A stretch of DNA of 17,134 nt from Clostridiaceae bacterium. GTDB lineage: Bacteria > Bacillota > Clostridia > Saccharofermentanales > DTU023. The translations under genes were made by a program, and so were the position numbers. Under the pieces are notes generated by a model. That model was not told the origin of the DNA, did no database searches, and was given only the letters and a program-made list of their open reading frames with translations. Shown piece after piece: positions 7,663 through 15,610 of the stretch (the stretch's first letter is position 1; every line of letters begins with the position of its first letter). The stretch is from positions 1 to 17,134 of the forward strand of contig JAAZMK010000057.1 in assembly GCA_012798865.1 (NCBI GenBank). Reading direction: 5' to 3'.

Positions 7663-9114
7663 ATGAAAGTGTTGTTTGTATCATCCGAGATGAGTCCACT
7701 CGCATCGACGGGCGGTCTCGGCGATGTGACGGGATCGTTACCTGAAGCGTTGCGGCGTGAGGGTGTCGATATCCGCATCATCATGCCTCTTTACAACAGG
7801 ATCAAGCAGAACTATGCTTCGCAATTGAGATTCATGAGATGGTCGATGATCAGGCTCGGCTGGCGCACAATGTACAGCGGTCTGTTCACGATGGAAGTAA
7901 ACGGCGTACCGGTCTATCTGATCGACAACGATTTTTATTACGGTCACGACAGCCTGTACATCGATTATTCGTTCGACATCGAACGCTTCTCGTTCTTCCA
8001 GCGTGCCGTCTTAGAGGCGATGGGTGAGCCGATGGGATTTTATCCCGACATTCTTCACCTCAACGATTGGCAGACGGGGATGATCCCTATTCTGTTGGAG
8101 GCGCATTATCAAAGCCACAACTATCATCCACGGACACGCTGTCTCATAACATTGCACAATCTCAAGCATCAAGGAATTCACGGTCGCGAAGTTGTGCAGG
8201 ATCTGCTCGATCTTCCCGATTCCTATATGACGGAGACTGCTGTTCTTAAGGACGGCGCTCCAAACTTCCTCAAAGCAGGGATTGCATGGTCAAGCCGCGT
8301 AACGACTGTCTCACCGACTTATGCCAGAGAAATTATGACGGATTATTTCGGCGAGGGATTGAACGATCTGCTTACGGCACAGAGTTGGAAAGTCTCCGGG
8401 ATTTTGAACGGGATTGATGTCGATTTGTATAATCCCGCGACTGATCCCGAAATTGCCGCGAACTACAATCCGAAAGCGTGGGTTCGCGGCAAAGCGACAT
8501 GCAAAAAATCGTTGCAGGATGAATTAAACCTGCCTAAAAAGCAAAAAACGCCGCTTTTCTCGATGATTACAAGACTTGATTCTCAGAAGGGTCTTGACCT
8601 GCTGCTCCACATCATCGATGAGCTGCTTGAGGAAGATTTGCAGATCGTCGTGCTCGGAACGGGAGATCCATCCTATGAGAGGCGCTTACAGGAAGCACAG
8701 GAAAGGCATCCCGACAACATGCGTGCGATCATTCGGTATGATCGCCATCTGGCTCGTCGTATCTACGCGGGATCAGATATATTCCTCATGCCGTCACTCT
8801 TTGAGCCGTGCGGTCTGTCTCAAATGATCGCCATGCGATATGGGACGATTCCCGTTGTGCGTCAGACGGGAGGACTTGCCGATACGGTTGAACCGTGGAA
8901 TAAATACGAGAAAACAGGAACGGGGTTCGGATTCCAGAATATCAATGCACATGAATTGCTCTATACGGCGAAAGATGCCGCCGCACTATATCGCGACGAT
9001 AGAGAAAGCTGGCGCAAGATGGTCGTCGCGGCGATGGAAGGCGACTATTCTTGGAATCGTTCCGCCGGAGCATATCAGGAGCTTTACGCAGCAATGGAGG
9101 CCGAAGCGAGGTAA
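7663..9114 (+). CDS. glgA: Glycogen synthase GlgA (GT5)
   Basis: Adds glucose from ADP-glucose to the non-reducing end of an alpha-1,4-glucan. 483 residues, typical for the bacterial GT5 enzyme. The N-terminal Rossmann domain opens MKVLFVSSEMSPLA and the GGLGDV glycine loop. The C-terminal domain has RLDSQKGLD and the donor-binding FEPCGLSQM..YGTIPVVRQTGGLADTV, which includes the conserved catalytic-region glutamate. One notable change: the residue that is Lys15 in the E. coli enzyme (KTGGL) is Ser15 here (STGGL). Start: ATG 7663 is 9 nt after AAGGAG; a TTG at 7645 in the same frame lacks the family N-terminus. It ends in two consecutive stop codons (TAA TAA), with the GH13 gene starting immediately after. 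Confidence 0.96.
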   Translation: MKVLFVSSEMSPLASTGGLGDVTGSLPEALRREGVDIRIIMPLYNRIKQNYASQLRFMRWSMIRLGWRTMYSGLFTMEVNGVPVYLIDNDFYYGHDSLYIDYSFDIERFSFFQRAVLEAMGEPMGFYPDILHLNDWQTGMIPILLEAHYQSHNYHPRTRCLITLHNLKHQGIHGREVVQDLLDLPDSYMTETAVLKDGAPNFLKAGIAWSSRVTTVSPTYAREIMTDYFGEGLNDLLTAQSWKVSGILNGIDVDLYNPATDPEIAANYNPKAWVRGKATCKKSLQDELNLPKKQKTPLFSMITRLDSQKGLDLLLHIIDELLEEDLQIVVLGTGDPSYERRLQEAQERHPDNMRAIIRYDRHLARRIYAGSDIFLMPSLFEPCGLSQMIAMRYGTIPVVRQTGGLADTVEPWNKYEKTGTGFGFQNINAHELLYTAKDAAALYRDDRESWRKMVVAAMEGDYSWNRSAGAYQELYAAMEAEAR

Positions 9115-9117
9115 TAA

Positions 9118-11112
9118 GTGATCACCATTACGCATGATGTCACGTCATCGTTTTATAGATCGCCGAAAGGCGCGGTTGCAACAGGAACTCAAGTAACATT
9201 ACGTCTATTACTTTCGAATTATTCGGACAGTATTCACTCGGTGCGCCTGTTTTATGTGTACGGGCTCGAGTCGTTCAGCGAAGGCTACGCGTTGATGCGA
9301 CGAGAAAAATGCGAGGAGATTGAAAAGCTCGTTGAAGATAATCGGTATTCCCACGACGCTGTCGTTTATTCGACGGATATTCGCATGAACGATGAGCCGG
9401 GACTATTTTTCTACTGGTTTGAGGTTAGATTCGAGGACGGGCGCTATCGTTGGGGTTTCCCGGATAAGACGACGGAGGGTATGAAGGCAATAACACTCAA
9501 GTCCAGCCCGCCTTTCCGATCAGATGGCAGTGAAGTAATTCCCGGTTTTCAGATAACGGTTCACGTCGCAGATTTTCGGACGCCGGACTGGATGAAGGGT
9601 GCCGTTCTCTACCAGATTTTTCCTGATCGGTACAATCGCGGTTCTCAATTTGATGAAACGAAAGCGCTCGAAGAGATGCATTTCCCCGAGCGAATCTGGC
9701 ATAGCGACTGGAGTGAAGAAGTCGATATCATCGGCAAAGAGCCGGAGGGCTATGAAGCATGCGATTTCTTCGGCGGGACGTTGGCGGGCATTACGGAAAA
9801 GCTTGAGAGTCTGGCGGAAGTCGGCGTGACGGTCCTCTACCTGAATCCCGTTTTCAAGGCAAAATCGAACCACCGATACGATACGGGTGACTATTTGTGC
9901 GTCGACCCGCTTCTCGGGTCGAATGATGACCTCTTGGAGCTCTTCAAGAAAGCGAGAAGTTTCGGTATCCGCGTTATCATGGATGGCGTGTTCAGTCACA
10001 CGGGTTCCGACAGTCTCTATTTCAATCGCTACGATCGTTATGACTCTGTAGGAGCTTGGCAAGAGAAGCGGGACGGAACACCGTCTCCCTATACGTCGTG
10101 GTTTCGCTTTAACGAAGATACGGAGAAGCGGATGCTCGAACCGTGTTTAACAGAAGGCGGCGATGTGATTGCGCCATACGAATGTTGGTGGGACTTTCAT
10201 TCTTTGCCGAATGTCCACGAGGACGATCTGACGTATCGAGAGTTTATCTGCGGTCCTGACGGGGTGCTCGCCCGTTGGCTCCGGGCGGGTTGTTCCGGTG
10301 TTCGGCTCGATGTCTCCGATGAGTTGCCCGATTCCTTTCTTAGGCTGCTGAGAAGACGAGTGAAGGCGGAGAATCCCGATGCCTATATCCTCGGAGAAAT
10401 CTGGGAGGAGCCGACGGCGAAGATCAGCTACGGGCATTACCGCGACTTTTTGTTCGGACGCACGCACGATGCCGTCATGGGGTACGCGTTCAGAAAATAC
10501 GTGATCGATTTTCTGAAAGGCGACACCAATGCGATAACTTTGCGATACGGTTTCGAGCATCTTTGCACTGTAACACCGATTGAGGCGTTATTCAGTCAAA
10601 TGAATCTCTTAGGCAGTCACGATACGAAACGCATCATCACGAAACTCGCCGGTGCTCCGCAGCCACAAAAGAGGGAAGAACAGATACGTTTGACCTTATC
10701 TGCCGCGGAGCGAAAACATGGTGAGGAACTTGTTCTCGCCGGCATGCTATTGCAACTAGCCTTTCCGGGAGCGATGGCAATCTATTACGGCGATGAGCTC
10801 GGTATGGAGGGATACGAAGACCCGTTTAACAGGCGTACGTATCCATGGGGTGCACCTGAAGGAGATTTCACGGCACGCGTGCGACGGCTGATAAAGCTCC
10901 GTGCGTCTACGCCTGTCCTGCAGACCGGGTTCTTTGAGGTGCTCGAGGCGGACAGACAGACGATCGTCATGCGTCGATATTTGACGGAGAGGGGAGAAGA
11001 CGTATTCGGTCGTCAAGTCGACGGACCGAATGAAGTGGTTGTCCGTGTAACACGGACGAAACGTGGAGCGACAGGATCAATCGAAATCAACGGAGAGATC
11101 GTTTACTCCTAA
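9118..11112 (+). CDS. GH13 alpha-glycosidase (neopullulanase / maltogenic amylase-like)
   Basis: Glycoside hydrolase of family 13, 664 residues, probably cytosolic since no signal peptide is seen. An N-terminal beta-sandwich, CBM34-like domain (about 1-150) precedes the barrel, which begins at WMKGAVLYQIFPDRYNRG. The catalytic triad is intact: nucleophile D398 in GVRLDVSDE, acid/base E427 in ILGEIWEE, and D502 in LGSHDTKR. The motif YYGDELGMEG..DPFNRRTYPWG is typical of enzymes acting on maltodextrins and related oligosaccharides. The start is GTG 9118, three bases after the glgA stop, with GAGG at 9108-9111 and a 6-nt spacer, so translation is tied to glgA. Context points to trimming or breakdown of glycogen-derived glucans. 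Exact specificity (alpha-1,4, alpha-1,6 or transglycosylation) cannot be read from the sequence. Confidence 0.9.
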   Translation: MITITHDVTSSFYRSPKGAVATGTQVTLRLLLSNYSDSIHSVRLFYVYGLESFSEGYALMRREKCEEIEKLVEDNRYSHDAVVYSTDIRMNDEPGLFFYWFEVRFEDGRYRWGFPDKTTEGMKAITLKSSPPFRSDGSEVIPGFQITVHVADFRTPDWMKGAVLYQIFPDRYNRGSQFDETKALEEMHFPERIWHSDWSEEVDIIGKEPEGYEACDFFGGTLAGITEKLESLAEVGVTVLYLNPVFKAKSNHRYDTGDYLCVDPLLGSNDDLLELFKKARSFGIRVIMDGVFSHTGSDSLYFNRYDRYDSVGAWQEKRDGTPSPYTSWFRFNEDTEKRMLEPCLTEGGDVIAPYECWWDFHSLPNVHEDDLTYREFICGPDGVLARWLRAGCSGVRLDVSDELPDSFLRLLRRRVKAENPDAYILGEIWEEPTAKISYGHYRDFLFGRTHDAVMGYAFRKYVIDFLKGDTNAITLRYGFEHLCTVTPIEALFSQMNLLGSHDTKRIITKLAGAPQPQKREEQIRLTLSAAERKHGEELVLAGMLLQLAFPGAMAIYYGDELGMEGYEDPFNRRTYPWGAPEGDFTARVRRLIKLRASTPVLQTGFFEVLEADRQTIVMRRYLTERGEDVFGRQVDGPNEVVVRVTRTKRGATGSIEINGEIVYS

Positions 11113-11124
11113 GCGATCTCTCCG
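11091..11124. terminator. Hairpin between convergent GH13 and pfp genes
   Basis: A perfect 11-bp stem, CGGAGAGATCG (11091-11101) with CGATCTCTCCG (11114-11124), has a 12-nt loop containing the GH13 stop codon; the left arm encodes the last residues of that protein. The stem is symmetrical and lies between converging genes, so it may stop transcription from both sides. Neither side has a clean T-run (plus strand continues CTGAAGTTATTATTT), so it is an imperfect intrinsic terminator. Confidence 0.5.
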
Positions 11125-11137
11125 CTGAAGTTATTAT

Positions 11138-12376
11138 TTAAACGCGGATTTTTTTAAGTCTCGCGAAGCGCGGGAGTCCGTTTTCATGTTTCTGATGCGG
11201 TTCCCCCTCAATGAGCGGCAGGGCGTAATCGATAAAGTCTTGCGTAACGTAATTGCCGGCTTCGTTAATCCATGCACGAGGGACAACCTTCTCTTTGTTT
11301 GCCGTCTCCGCTAGAGGGACGTGTATGATCTCGCAACGATACGGCTCGCCTTCGGCGCGTTTAAATCCGATCATCACGCCGCTGACGCCGTCTAACGCTG
11401 CTTTTACGCCTGAACGACCGGCAAGAAGGGCTTCTTCGATGTCGCGACCGGAAGCGGCATGTGCCGCGCAGCGCTGCAGCAGGGAGAATTCGATGCCGCG
11501 GACCTTCACTCCAAGTTCGTCGGCGAGTTCATCGGCGAGCAGAGCCGCGACTCCGCCCAGCTGTTTATGTCCGAACGAGTCGGTTGCGCGACTTGAGAGC
11601 TGTTCGGCGACGAGAGTGCCGTCAGCTGTCATGATGCCTTCAGAAACGCTGATCATGACCACGTTCTTCTTCTTTAACACCTGGCGAGCATCTTCATGCA
11701 TTTGATCGAAATCGAAGGGAACTTCGGGTAAATAGATAAGATCCGGTCCGTGCCCGATCACGCCTGCAAGTGCGGAAGCTCCCGCAAGCCAGCCTGCGTG
11801 ACGCCCCATGCATTCAAAGACGATCGCCATCGGTGTGCTGTACGAGTGAGCGTCTTGCCAGACTTCCGAGATCGCCGTTGCAAGGTAACGGGCGGAAGAC
11901 CCGAAGCCGGGGCAGTGGTCCGTTCCGAATAAGTCGTTATCAATCGTCTTAGGGATGCCGATGACGCGGCACTCATATTCCTGAGCTTTGAGATAGCGCT
12001 CAACTTTCATGCACGTATCCATCGAGTCATTGCCGCCGTTGTAAAAGAAGTAGCGGATGTTTCGTTTTGCCAGCACTTCGTGTATGCGCCGAAGATCCGT
12101 GTCGTCGACTTCGGGTGAGGCAATTTTGTAGCGGCATGTTCCGAGAATTGAAGAGGGTGTTCCTGTCAGGTATTCGAGTTCTTGTCGATCCTCACGACCG
12201 ATGTCATACAGTTCATCGCGGAGAACGCCTTCGATACCGTGGCGCATCCCGTAAATATTTTGAATAAGTTCGGGATGATCCAACGCCTCGAGAAAGACAC
12301 CCGCAGCGCTTGAGTTGATGACGGAGGTCGGTCCCCCGGATTGACCGAATACGAGATTTCCGATGAGTTTTGTCAT
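11138..12376 (-). CDS. pfp: Diphosphate-type 6-phosphofructokinase (PPi-PFK)
   Basis: Phosphorylates fructose 6-phosphate to fructose 1,6-bisphosphate in glycolysis, reversibly if the donor is PPi. 412 residues. N-terminal GQSGGPTSVINSS is the phosphate-donor loop; GGNDS is at 114-118. PKTIDND at 142-148 contains the catalytic base D146, and MGRHAGWLA is at 190-198. The donor-determining positions favour PPi: Asp117 replaces the Gly of the ATP enzymes (GGDGS), and Lys143 replaces Gly in PGTIDND. ATP-using enzymes of this long clade exist, so the donor is inferred. Start: ATG at 12376 with GGAG 10 nt upstream on the minus strand. It is convergent with the glycogen operon and lies downstream of the ABC exporter genes on the same strand. 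ADP-glucose synthesis releases PPi, which such an enzyme could use. Confidence 0.9.
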   Translation of the reverse strand: MTKLIGNLVFGQSGGPTSVINSSAAGVFLEALDHPELIQNIYGMRHGIEGVLRDELYDIGREDRQELEYLTGTPSSILGTCRYKIASPEVDDTDLRRIHEVLAKRNIRYFFYNGGNDSMDTCMKVERYLKAQEYECRVIGIPKTIDNDLFGTDHCPGFGSSARYLATAISEVWQDAHSYSTPMAIVFECMGRHAGWLAGASALAGVIGHGPDLIYLPEVPFDFDQMHEDARQVLKKKNVVMISVSEGIMTADGTLVAEQLSSRATDSFGHKQLGGVAALLADELADELGVKVRGIEFSLLQRCAAHAASGRDIEEALLAGRSGVKAALDGVSGVMIGFKRAEGEPYRCEIIHVPLAETANKEKVVPRAWINEAGNYVTQDFIDYALPLIEGEPHQKHENGLPRFARLKKIRV

Positions 12377-12425
12377 GTAAAAGCAACTCCTTTACTTATT
12401 TATGTTCAATGTTTTTTGTGTATTG

Positions 12426-12464
12426 ATGGGCGATATCGGTTTTTGTATCGCGGATATCGCCCAT
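12426..12464 (-). other. Perfect 12-bp inverted repeat before pfp
   Basis: ATGGGCGATATC (12426-12437) is repeated inverted as GATATCGCCCAT (12453-12464) around 15 nt. It lies between the permease stop and the pfp start, both on the minus strand. On the minus strand an A-run, not a T-run, follows it, so it is not a standard terminator. GCGATA (12430-12435) can also pair with TATCGC (12446-12451), an alternative fold. It could be an mRNA stabiliser, a factor-dependent terminator, or a protein-binding site. No clear pfp promoter is visible in this 105-bp spacer. Confidence 0.5.
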
Positions 12465-12481
12465 AGAACAACTCCATTATG

Positions 12482-14209
12482 TCAGAGTTCTATTGTTTGG
12501 AACAAGTTGCGCGCCGTCCTCTTGACAAGAAAAGTCAACAGGATGGCGACGGCGACATAGAAGGCGATCACGACGATCGCGACGATGAGATCGTTCTTTG
12601 ATGTGAGCGAGCGGACGAGAAAGGCGAGTCCGACGGAGACGCCGATATAGGCGAAATCTCCGAGCGACGAAACGAGTCCGGAGCGCGTGTTTTTGACAGC
12701 TTCGATTTCATTGCTCCATGTGAGTGACGGCTCTTTCATGTCGATCAAAAATCCCAGCAATTGCATGGAATACGAGTTAACAATAGCGATGAAAAAAACG
12801 ATCAGCGCAAGACTTAGGGGCATGTCAAGGAAAAGAGCGAGGGCTATCGTAATAATGATCCAGATGGCGGTCATCAGTAAGATACCGGGCGTTAACCATG
12901 CGAGAACTTGCGTACGTATCGGAACGGGGATCCTTTTTGAGATATTAAACGCCGCTCCCTGTCTTGAAATTGCGGAAGCTGAGATAAGTGCCGTTCCGCT
13001 AAAAAACGTCGCAATGCCTCCTACGATTAAGGCGATGATCCAGATGGAATGTTTCCAATCGCCCGTCATGATCCAGAAGCGCAGATACTCGATCGTGTTC
13101 ATCCCCATCTCCGAAGTGCCGGGAGACTCTAAAAAACCGATGGCGAACCCCGCGGTCATAATCACAGGAAATAACAGCACGAAAAAAATCGTCTGCGTAA
13201 AAAATGCCGGCGTGCGGAGGAGCAAAATCCATTCTTTATTTAAGATCGCACGATAGGCGCTTCGAGGCGTGAGTTTCCGCGCTGCCTCTTTTGATGTAAG
13301 CTGTTTGGCGCTTTGACCGCCTTTTGTGCCGAGTACGCCGCGGATATAGATTTTGTCGGCGATTACGAGAAGTAGCCCCACAGAAACGACGTTCAATACA
13401 CAGGCAATGAGACTATGGAGAAGAGTGCTCCAACGATCCGCATTGATGAGCATAGCGGCACTGAAAGCCGACGTCGGTAGGAATTTAACGAGTCTATTCA
13501 GGAGCGCTCCTGTCGCGGGATCCGAGAAAATACCGCCTGTTTCGAAGAAATCATCGCTTGGCTGCATATTGGCAAAGAGCGAGAAAGAGACGATCAAGAG
13601 AATCATCACGATCGATGTGATCAACTGAAATCTGTCTTTGTTTCGCGCCCATTTCGTGTAGCGCATCATGACGAGAACGAGGATCATGGTAAGGGCGAAA
13701 GGCGCGACAGTGACGTACAGCATGAAAGGGATCGACTGAACGTAGTATCCCCAAGGTCGGTGCGACACGATACCATGCGCGATGAGCGACGGATAACATA
13801 GAAGAGTCGTAAGCAGGAAGACGGGAACAAATGTCTGCGTCAGTTTGGCAGCGGTAATCGTCGAAGGTTTGACGGGAAGCACGAGTAGTGATTCAAGGCT
13901 GCTCTCGTGATAAAGCATCGGGATCGCCTGCAAGATGCCGATGATAAGGGTAAAAACAGGCGCCGCCAGCGCGATTATTCTGATAAACAAGTCTTCCGCG
14001 CCAACGACCATCAGTGCTTTTGTCAAGCCGATGCCAATCATGACCGAATAGAAAGAGAACATGACGATAATAAACGCGAAGAGAAATACTGTCGAGACTC
14101 TGGAGCGAGGCTTATCTTTGTTTTTCTTTCTTGAAGAAATCATGCCCCGCGAAGTATTCGCAAGCATCTCTGACCAAAGAGGGCGCATGAGTATGAGATA
14201 ATGTTTCAT
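12482..14209 (-). CDS. ABC-2-like exporter permease
   Basis: Integral membrane protein of 575 residues with roughly 11-12 hydrophobic segments separated by short charged loops. A basic cytoplasmic N-terminus carries the stretch SSRKKNKDKPRSR. The architecture (two halves, each with a bundle of membrane segments, and a central cytoplasmic stretch around KGGQSAKQLTSKEAARKLTPRS) fits large ABC-2-type permeases paired with a single ATPase. The start ATG at 14209 follows the ATPase stop by 23 nt; only a weak Shine-Dalgarno is seen. The ATPase gene next door supports an exporter role. The substrate is unknown: neighbours give no hint, although the NRPS on the other side of the tRNA makes peptide export a possible but untested link. 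Confidence 0.82.
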   Translation of the reverse strand: MKHYLILMRPLWSEMLANTSRGMISSRKKNKDKPRSRVSTVFLFAFIIVMFSFYSVMIGIGLTKALMVVGAEDLFIRIIALAAPVFTLIIGILQAIPMLYHESSLESLLVLPVKPSTITAAKLTQTFVPVFLLTTLLCYPSLIAHGIVSHRPWGYYVQSIPFMLYVTVAPFALTMILVLVMMRYTKWARNKDRFQLITSIVMILLIVSFSLFANMQPSDDFFETGGIFSDPATGALLNRLVKFLPTSAFSAAMLINADRWSTLLHSLIACVLNVVSVGLLLVIADKIYIRGVLGTKGGQSAKQLTSKEAARKLTPRSAYRAILNKEWILLLRTPAFFTQTIFFVLLFPVIMTAGFAIGFLESPGTSEMGMNTIEYLRFWIMTGDWKHSIWIIALIVGGIATFFSGTALISASAISRQGAAFNISKRIPVPIRTQVLAWLTPGILLMTAIWIIITIALALFLDMPLSLALIVFFIAIVNSYSMQLLGFLIDMKEPSLTWSNEIEAVKNTRSGLVSSLGDFAYIGVSVGLAFLVRSLTSKNDLIVAIVVIAFYVAVAILLTFLVKRTARNLFQTIEL

Positions 14210-14232
14210 GGTATCACCGATCCAATCACATG

Positions 14233-14991
14233 CTACTCGACGAATGAAGCGCCATGCGCGGCGTTCTCGGTATCGCTCACGAGGCGCAGGAACAGCGATT
14301 CGAGAGACGAATCGTCTTGATAGTGAGCTCTCAATTCATTCACCGTTCCGACAAAGATAAGCTTGCCTTCGTCAATGATCCCCAGTCGGTCGCACACTTT
14401 CTCGGCGACATCCAAGATATGCGTTGAGAAGAGTACCGTTTTGCCTGCGTCGGCATATTCGCGCATCATTGTTTTGAGCGTGAAAGAAGAGGCTGGATCG
14501 AGACCGGTCATCGGCTCATCCAGTATCCATGTATTGGGATCGTGAAGCAGCGCACCGACGAGGATGAGCTTTTGTTGCATGCCGTGGGAAAATGTTTTGA
14601 TCTGTTGATTGAGTACGTCGGCGATGCCGAATTTCTTCGATAACTCGTCCACACGCGCTTTTCGAATGTCGCCGTCTACGCCGTAAACGTCTCCGATAAA
14701 TCGCAAGTATTCGATCGCTTTGAGGCGTGTGAAAACTTCGGGGTTGTCGGGCACGAAAGCGAAACGACGCTTTGCTTCAATGGCGTCCTTTTCGATGTCA
14801 AAACCGTCGATTGCAATGGACCCCGTGTCAGGCAACAGGAGTCCCGTGACAAGCTTCAACGCTGTCGTCTTCCCGGCACCGTTCGGTCCGAGAAACCCGA
14901 AAATTTCGCCATCACGTATCGTGAGCGTCACGTTGTCGACAGCGTTCTTTTTACCGTCATAACTTTTGCTAACATTTTTGAGTTCGATCAT
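14233..14991 (-). CDS. ABC transporter ATP-binding protein
   Basis: Cytoplasmic ATPase of 252 residues that powers the permease encoded just downstream. Motifs in order: Walker A GPNGAGKT at 35-42; the Q-loop region FVPDNPEVF, with Asp82 where Gln is usual, as I recall from other exporters of this branch; a divergent signature FSHGM at 134-138 in place of LSGGQ; Walker B WILDEP at 155-160 with catalytic Glu159; the D-loop GLDP; and the switch His191 in STH. The C-terminal extension (about 215-252) is poorly conserved. Start: ATG at 14991 with AAGGGG about 10 nt upstream on the minus strand. The type resembles ATPases of drug, bacteriocin or membrane-protein exporters, but nothing in the sequence gives the substrate. 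Confidence 0.93.
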   Translation of the reverse strand: MIELKNVSKSYDGKKNAVDNVTLTIRDGEIFGFLGPNGAGKTTALKLVTGLLLPDTGSIAIDGFDIEKDAIEAKRRFAFVPDNPEVFTRLKAIEYLRFIGDVYGVDGDIRKARVDELSKKFGIADVLNQQIKTFSHGMQQKLILVGALLHDPNTWILDEPMTGLDPASSFTLKTMMREYADAGKTVLFSTHILDVAEKVCDRLGIIDEGKLIFVGTVNELRAHYQDDSSLESLFLRLVSDTENAAHGASFVE

Positions 14992-15078
14992 GTATCGATT
15001 ACCCCTTGTCCTATTTAAACTTTCGTTTCAGATAATCTAACAAATCTAGTATAGCGAAGCAATTTGTCCCAAAACTAC

Positions 15079-15105
15079 CGTCAGTATGACGAAATAATTA
15101 TTATA
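15079..15105 (-). promoter_or_regulatory. Candidate -10 box and leader hairpin for the ABC genes
   Basis: On the minus strand a perfect TATAAT occupies 15105-15100, about 110 nt before the ATPase start codon; the -35 region is poor. Immediately downstream lies CGTCA-TAC-TGACG (15091-15079), a perfect 5-bp hairpin with a 3-nt loop in the presumed leader. This is the only recognisable -10 with a full match in the divergent spacer between the ABC genes and the tRNA. Confidence 0.3.
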
Positions 15106-15148
15106 TGGTAAATTATTTTGGAGTCGCATAACTCGTGATGGCGAAAGA

Positions 15149-15177
15149 TTGACAAGGTAAACGGCATTTGACATAAT
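15149..15177 (+). promoter_or_regulatory. Promoter of tRNA-Leu
   Basis: A perfect -35 TTGACA (15149-15154), a 17-nt spacer, and CATAAT (15172-15177, five of six matches) form a strong vegetative promoter. It lies 31 nt before the tRNA, as expected for a stable RNA gene. Confidence 0.8.
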
Positions 15178-15208
15178 ATCTTGGCTGGCTTTTCGCCGGA
15201 ATCGACAT

Positions 15209-15291
15209 GCGGCCATGGCGGAATTGGCATACGCGCACGTTTGAGGGGCGTGTGGGAGACCGTACGAGTTCGAGTCTCGTTGGCCGCACCA
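15209..15291 (+). tRNA. tRNA-Leu, anticodon GAG
   Basis: A complete class II tRNA of 83 nt. The acceptor stem GCGGCCA (15209-15215) pairs with TGGCCGC (15281-15287), with discriminator A15288 and an encoded CCA (15289-15291). The D-stem is GCG/CGC. The anticodon stem CACGT/GCGTG closes the loop TTGAGGG with anticodon GAG at 15243-15245, reading CUC and CUU. There is a long variable arm, and the T-stem ACGAG/CTCGT surrounds the loop TTCGAGT. Long variable arm plus GAG identifies leucine. The 3' ends of tRNA-Leu genes are common integration sites. No second copy of its 3' end was seen in this window. Confidence 0.97.
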
Positions 15292-15298
15292 GATAGCG

Positions 15299-15347
15299 AT
15301 AATCCGAACCTGTTCTTTGCGATGGCAGATGGGTTCGGATTATTTTT
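15299..15347 (+). terminator. Rho-independent terminator of tRNA-Leu
   Basis: A perfect 12-bp stem, ATAATCCGAACC (15299-15310) with GGTTCGGATTAT (15332-15343), has a 21-nt loop and is followed by a T-run (15343-15347). It begins 8 nt after the tRNA, a textbook position. Confidence 0.9.
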
Positions 15348-15610
15348 GTGCTTCGATGGATACGAAAATATACATAATGGAAATGGACTGTCATGCTATA
15401 AAACTGAAACATTGATAGACGATGGACACTTTTATTTCGCAACAGCTGCTAACAAAAGATGTCCTTTGGTAAAGGCGAATTTTATCAAATTTGATCCTTG
15501 CGATCTGTCGAAAAGAGTTGACATCAGATGTCAAATTGTACGACAATATGGTCCAATGTGTTATTCGTTTTACAGAAGCATAATTGATTTCGTCGAAAGG
15601 GGCGAGCGCA
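15348..15610. other. AT-rich spacer between tRNA-Leu and the NRPS gene
   Basis: About 260 bp with no gene I can support; one frame is open on the plus strand through the tRNA and terminator, but it lacks a start signal and any recognisable protein features. GC is low (18 of 60 in the line beginning 15361). It holds a small hairpin CCTTT-GGT-AAAGG (15463-15475) and, near its end, the palindrome and putative promoter listed separately. No integrase or repeat of the tRNA end is seen here. Confidence 0.6.
15518..15547 (+). promoter_or_regulatory. Putative NRPS promoter with palindromic operator over -35
   Basis: TTGACATC-A-GATGTCAA (15518-15534) is a perfect 8-bp inverted repeat around one base. 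Its first six bases are a perfect -35 TTGACA, and GACAAT (15542-15547, four of six matches) lies 18 nt further. A repressor bound here would cover the -35 box. The repeat resembles dimeric-regulator operators in general; I cannot assign a regulator family. Confidence 0.45.

Noticed and set aside
15268..15291. Duplicated 3' end of tRNA-Leu as an attachment site inside the window
   Set aside because: I found no second copy by eye between 15292 and 17134; if one exists it lies beyond the window.
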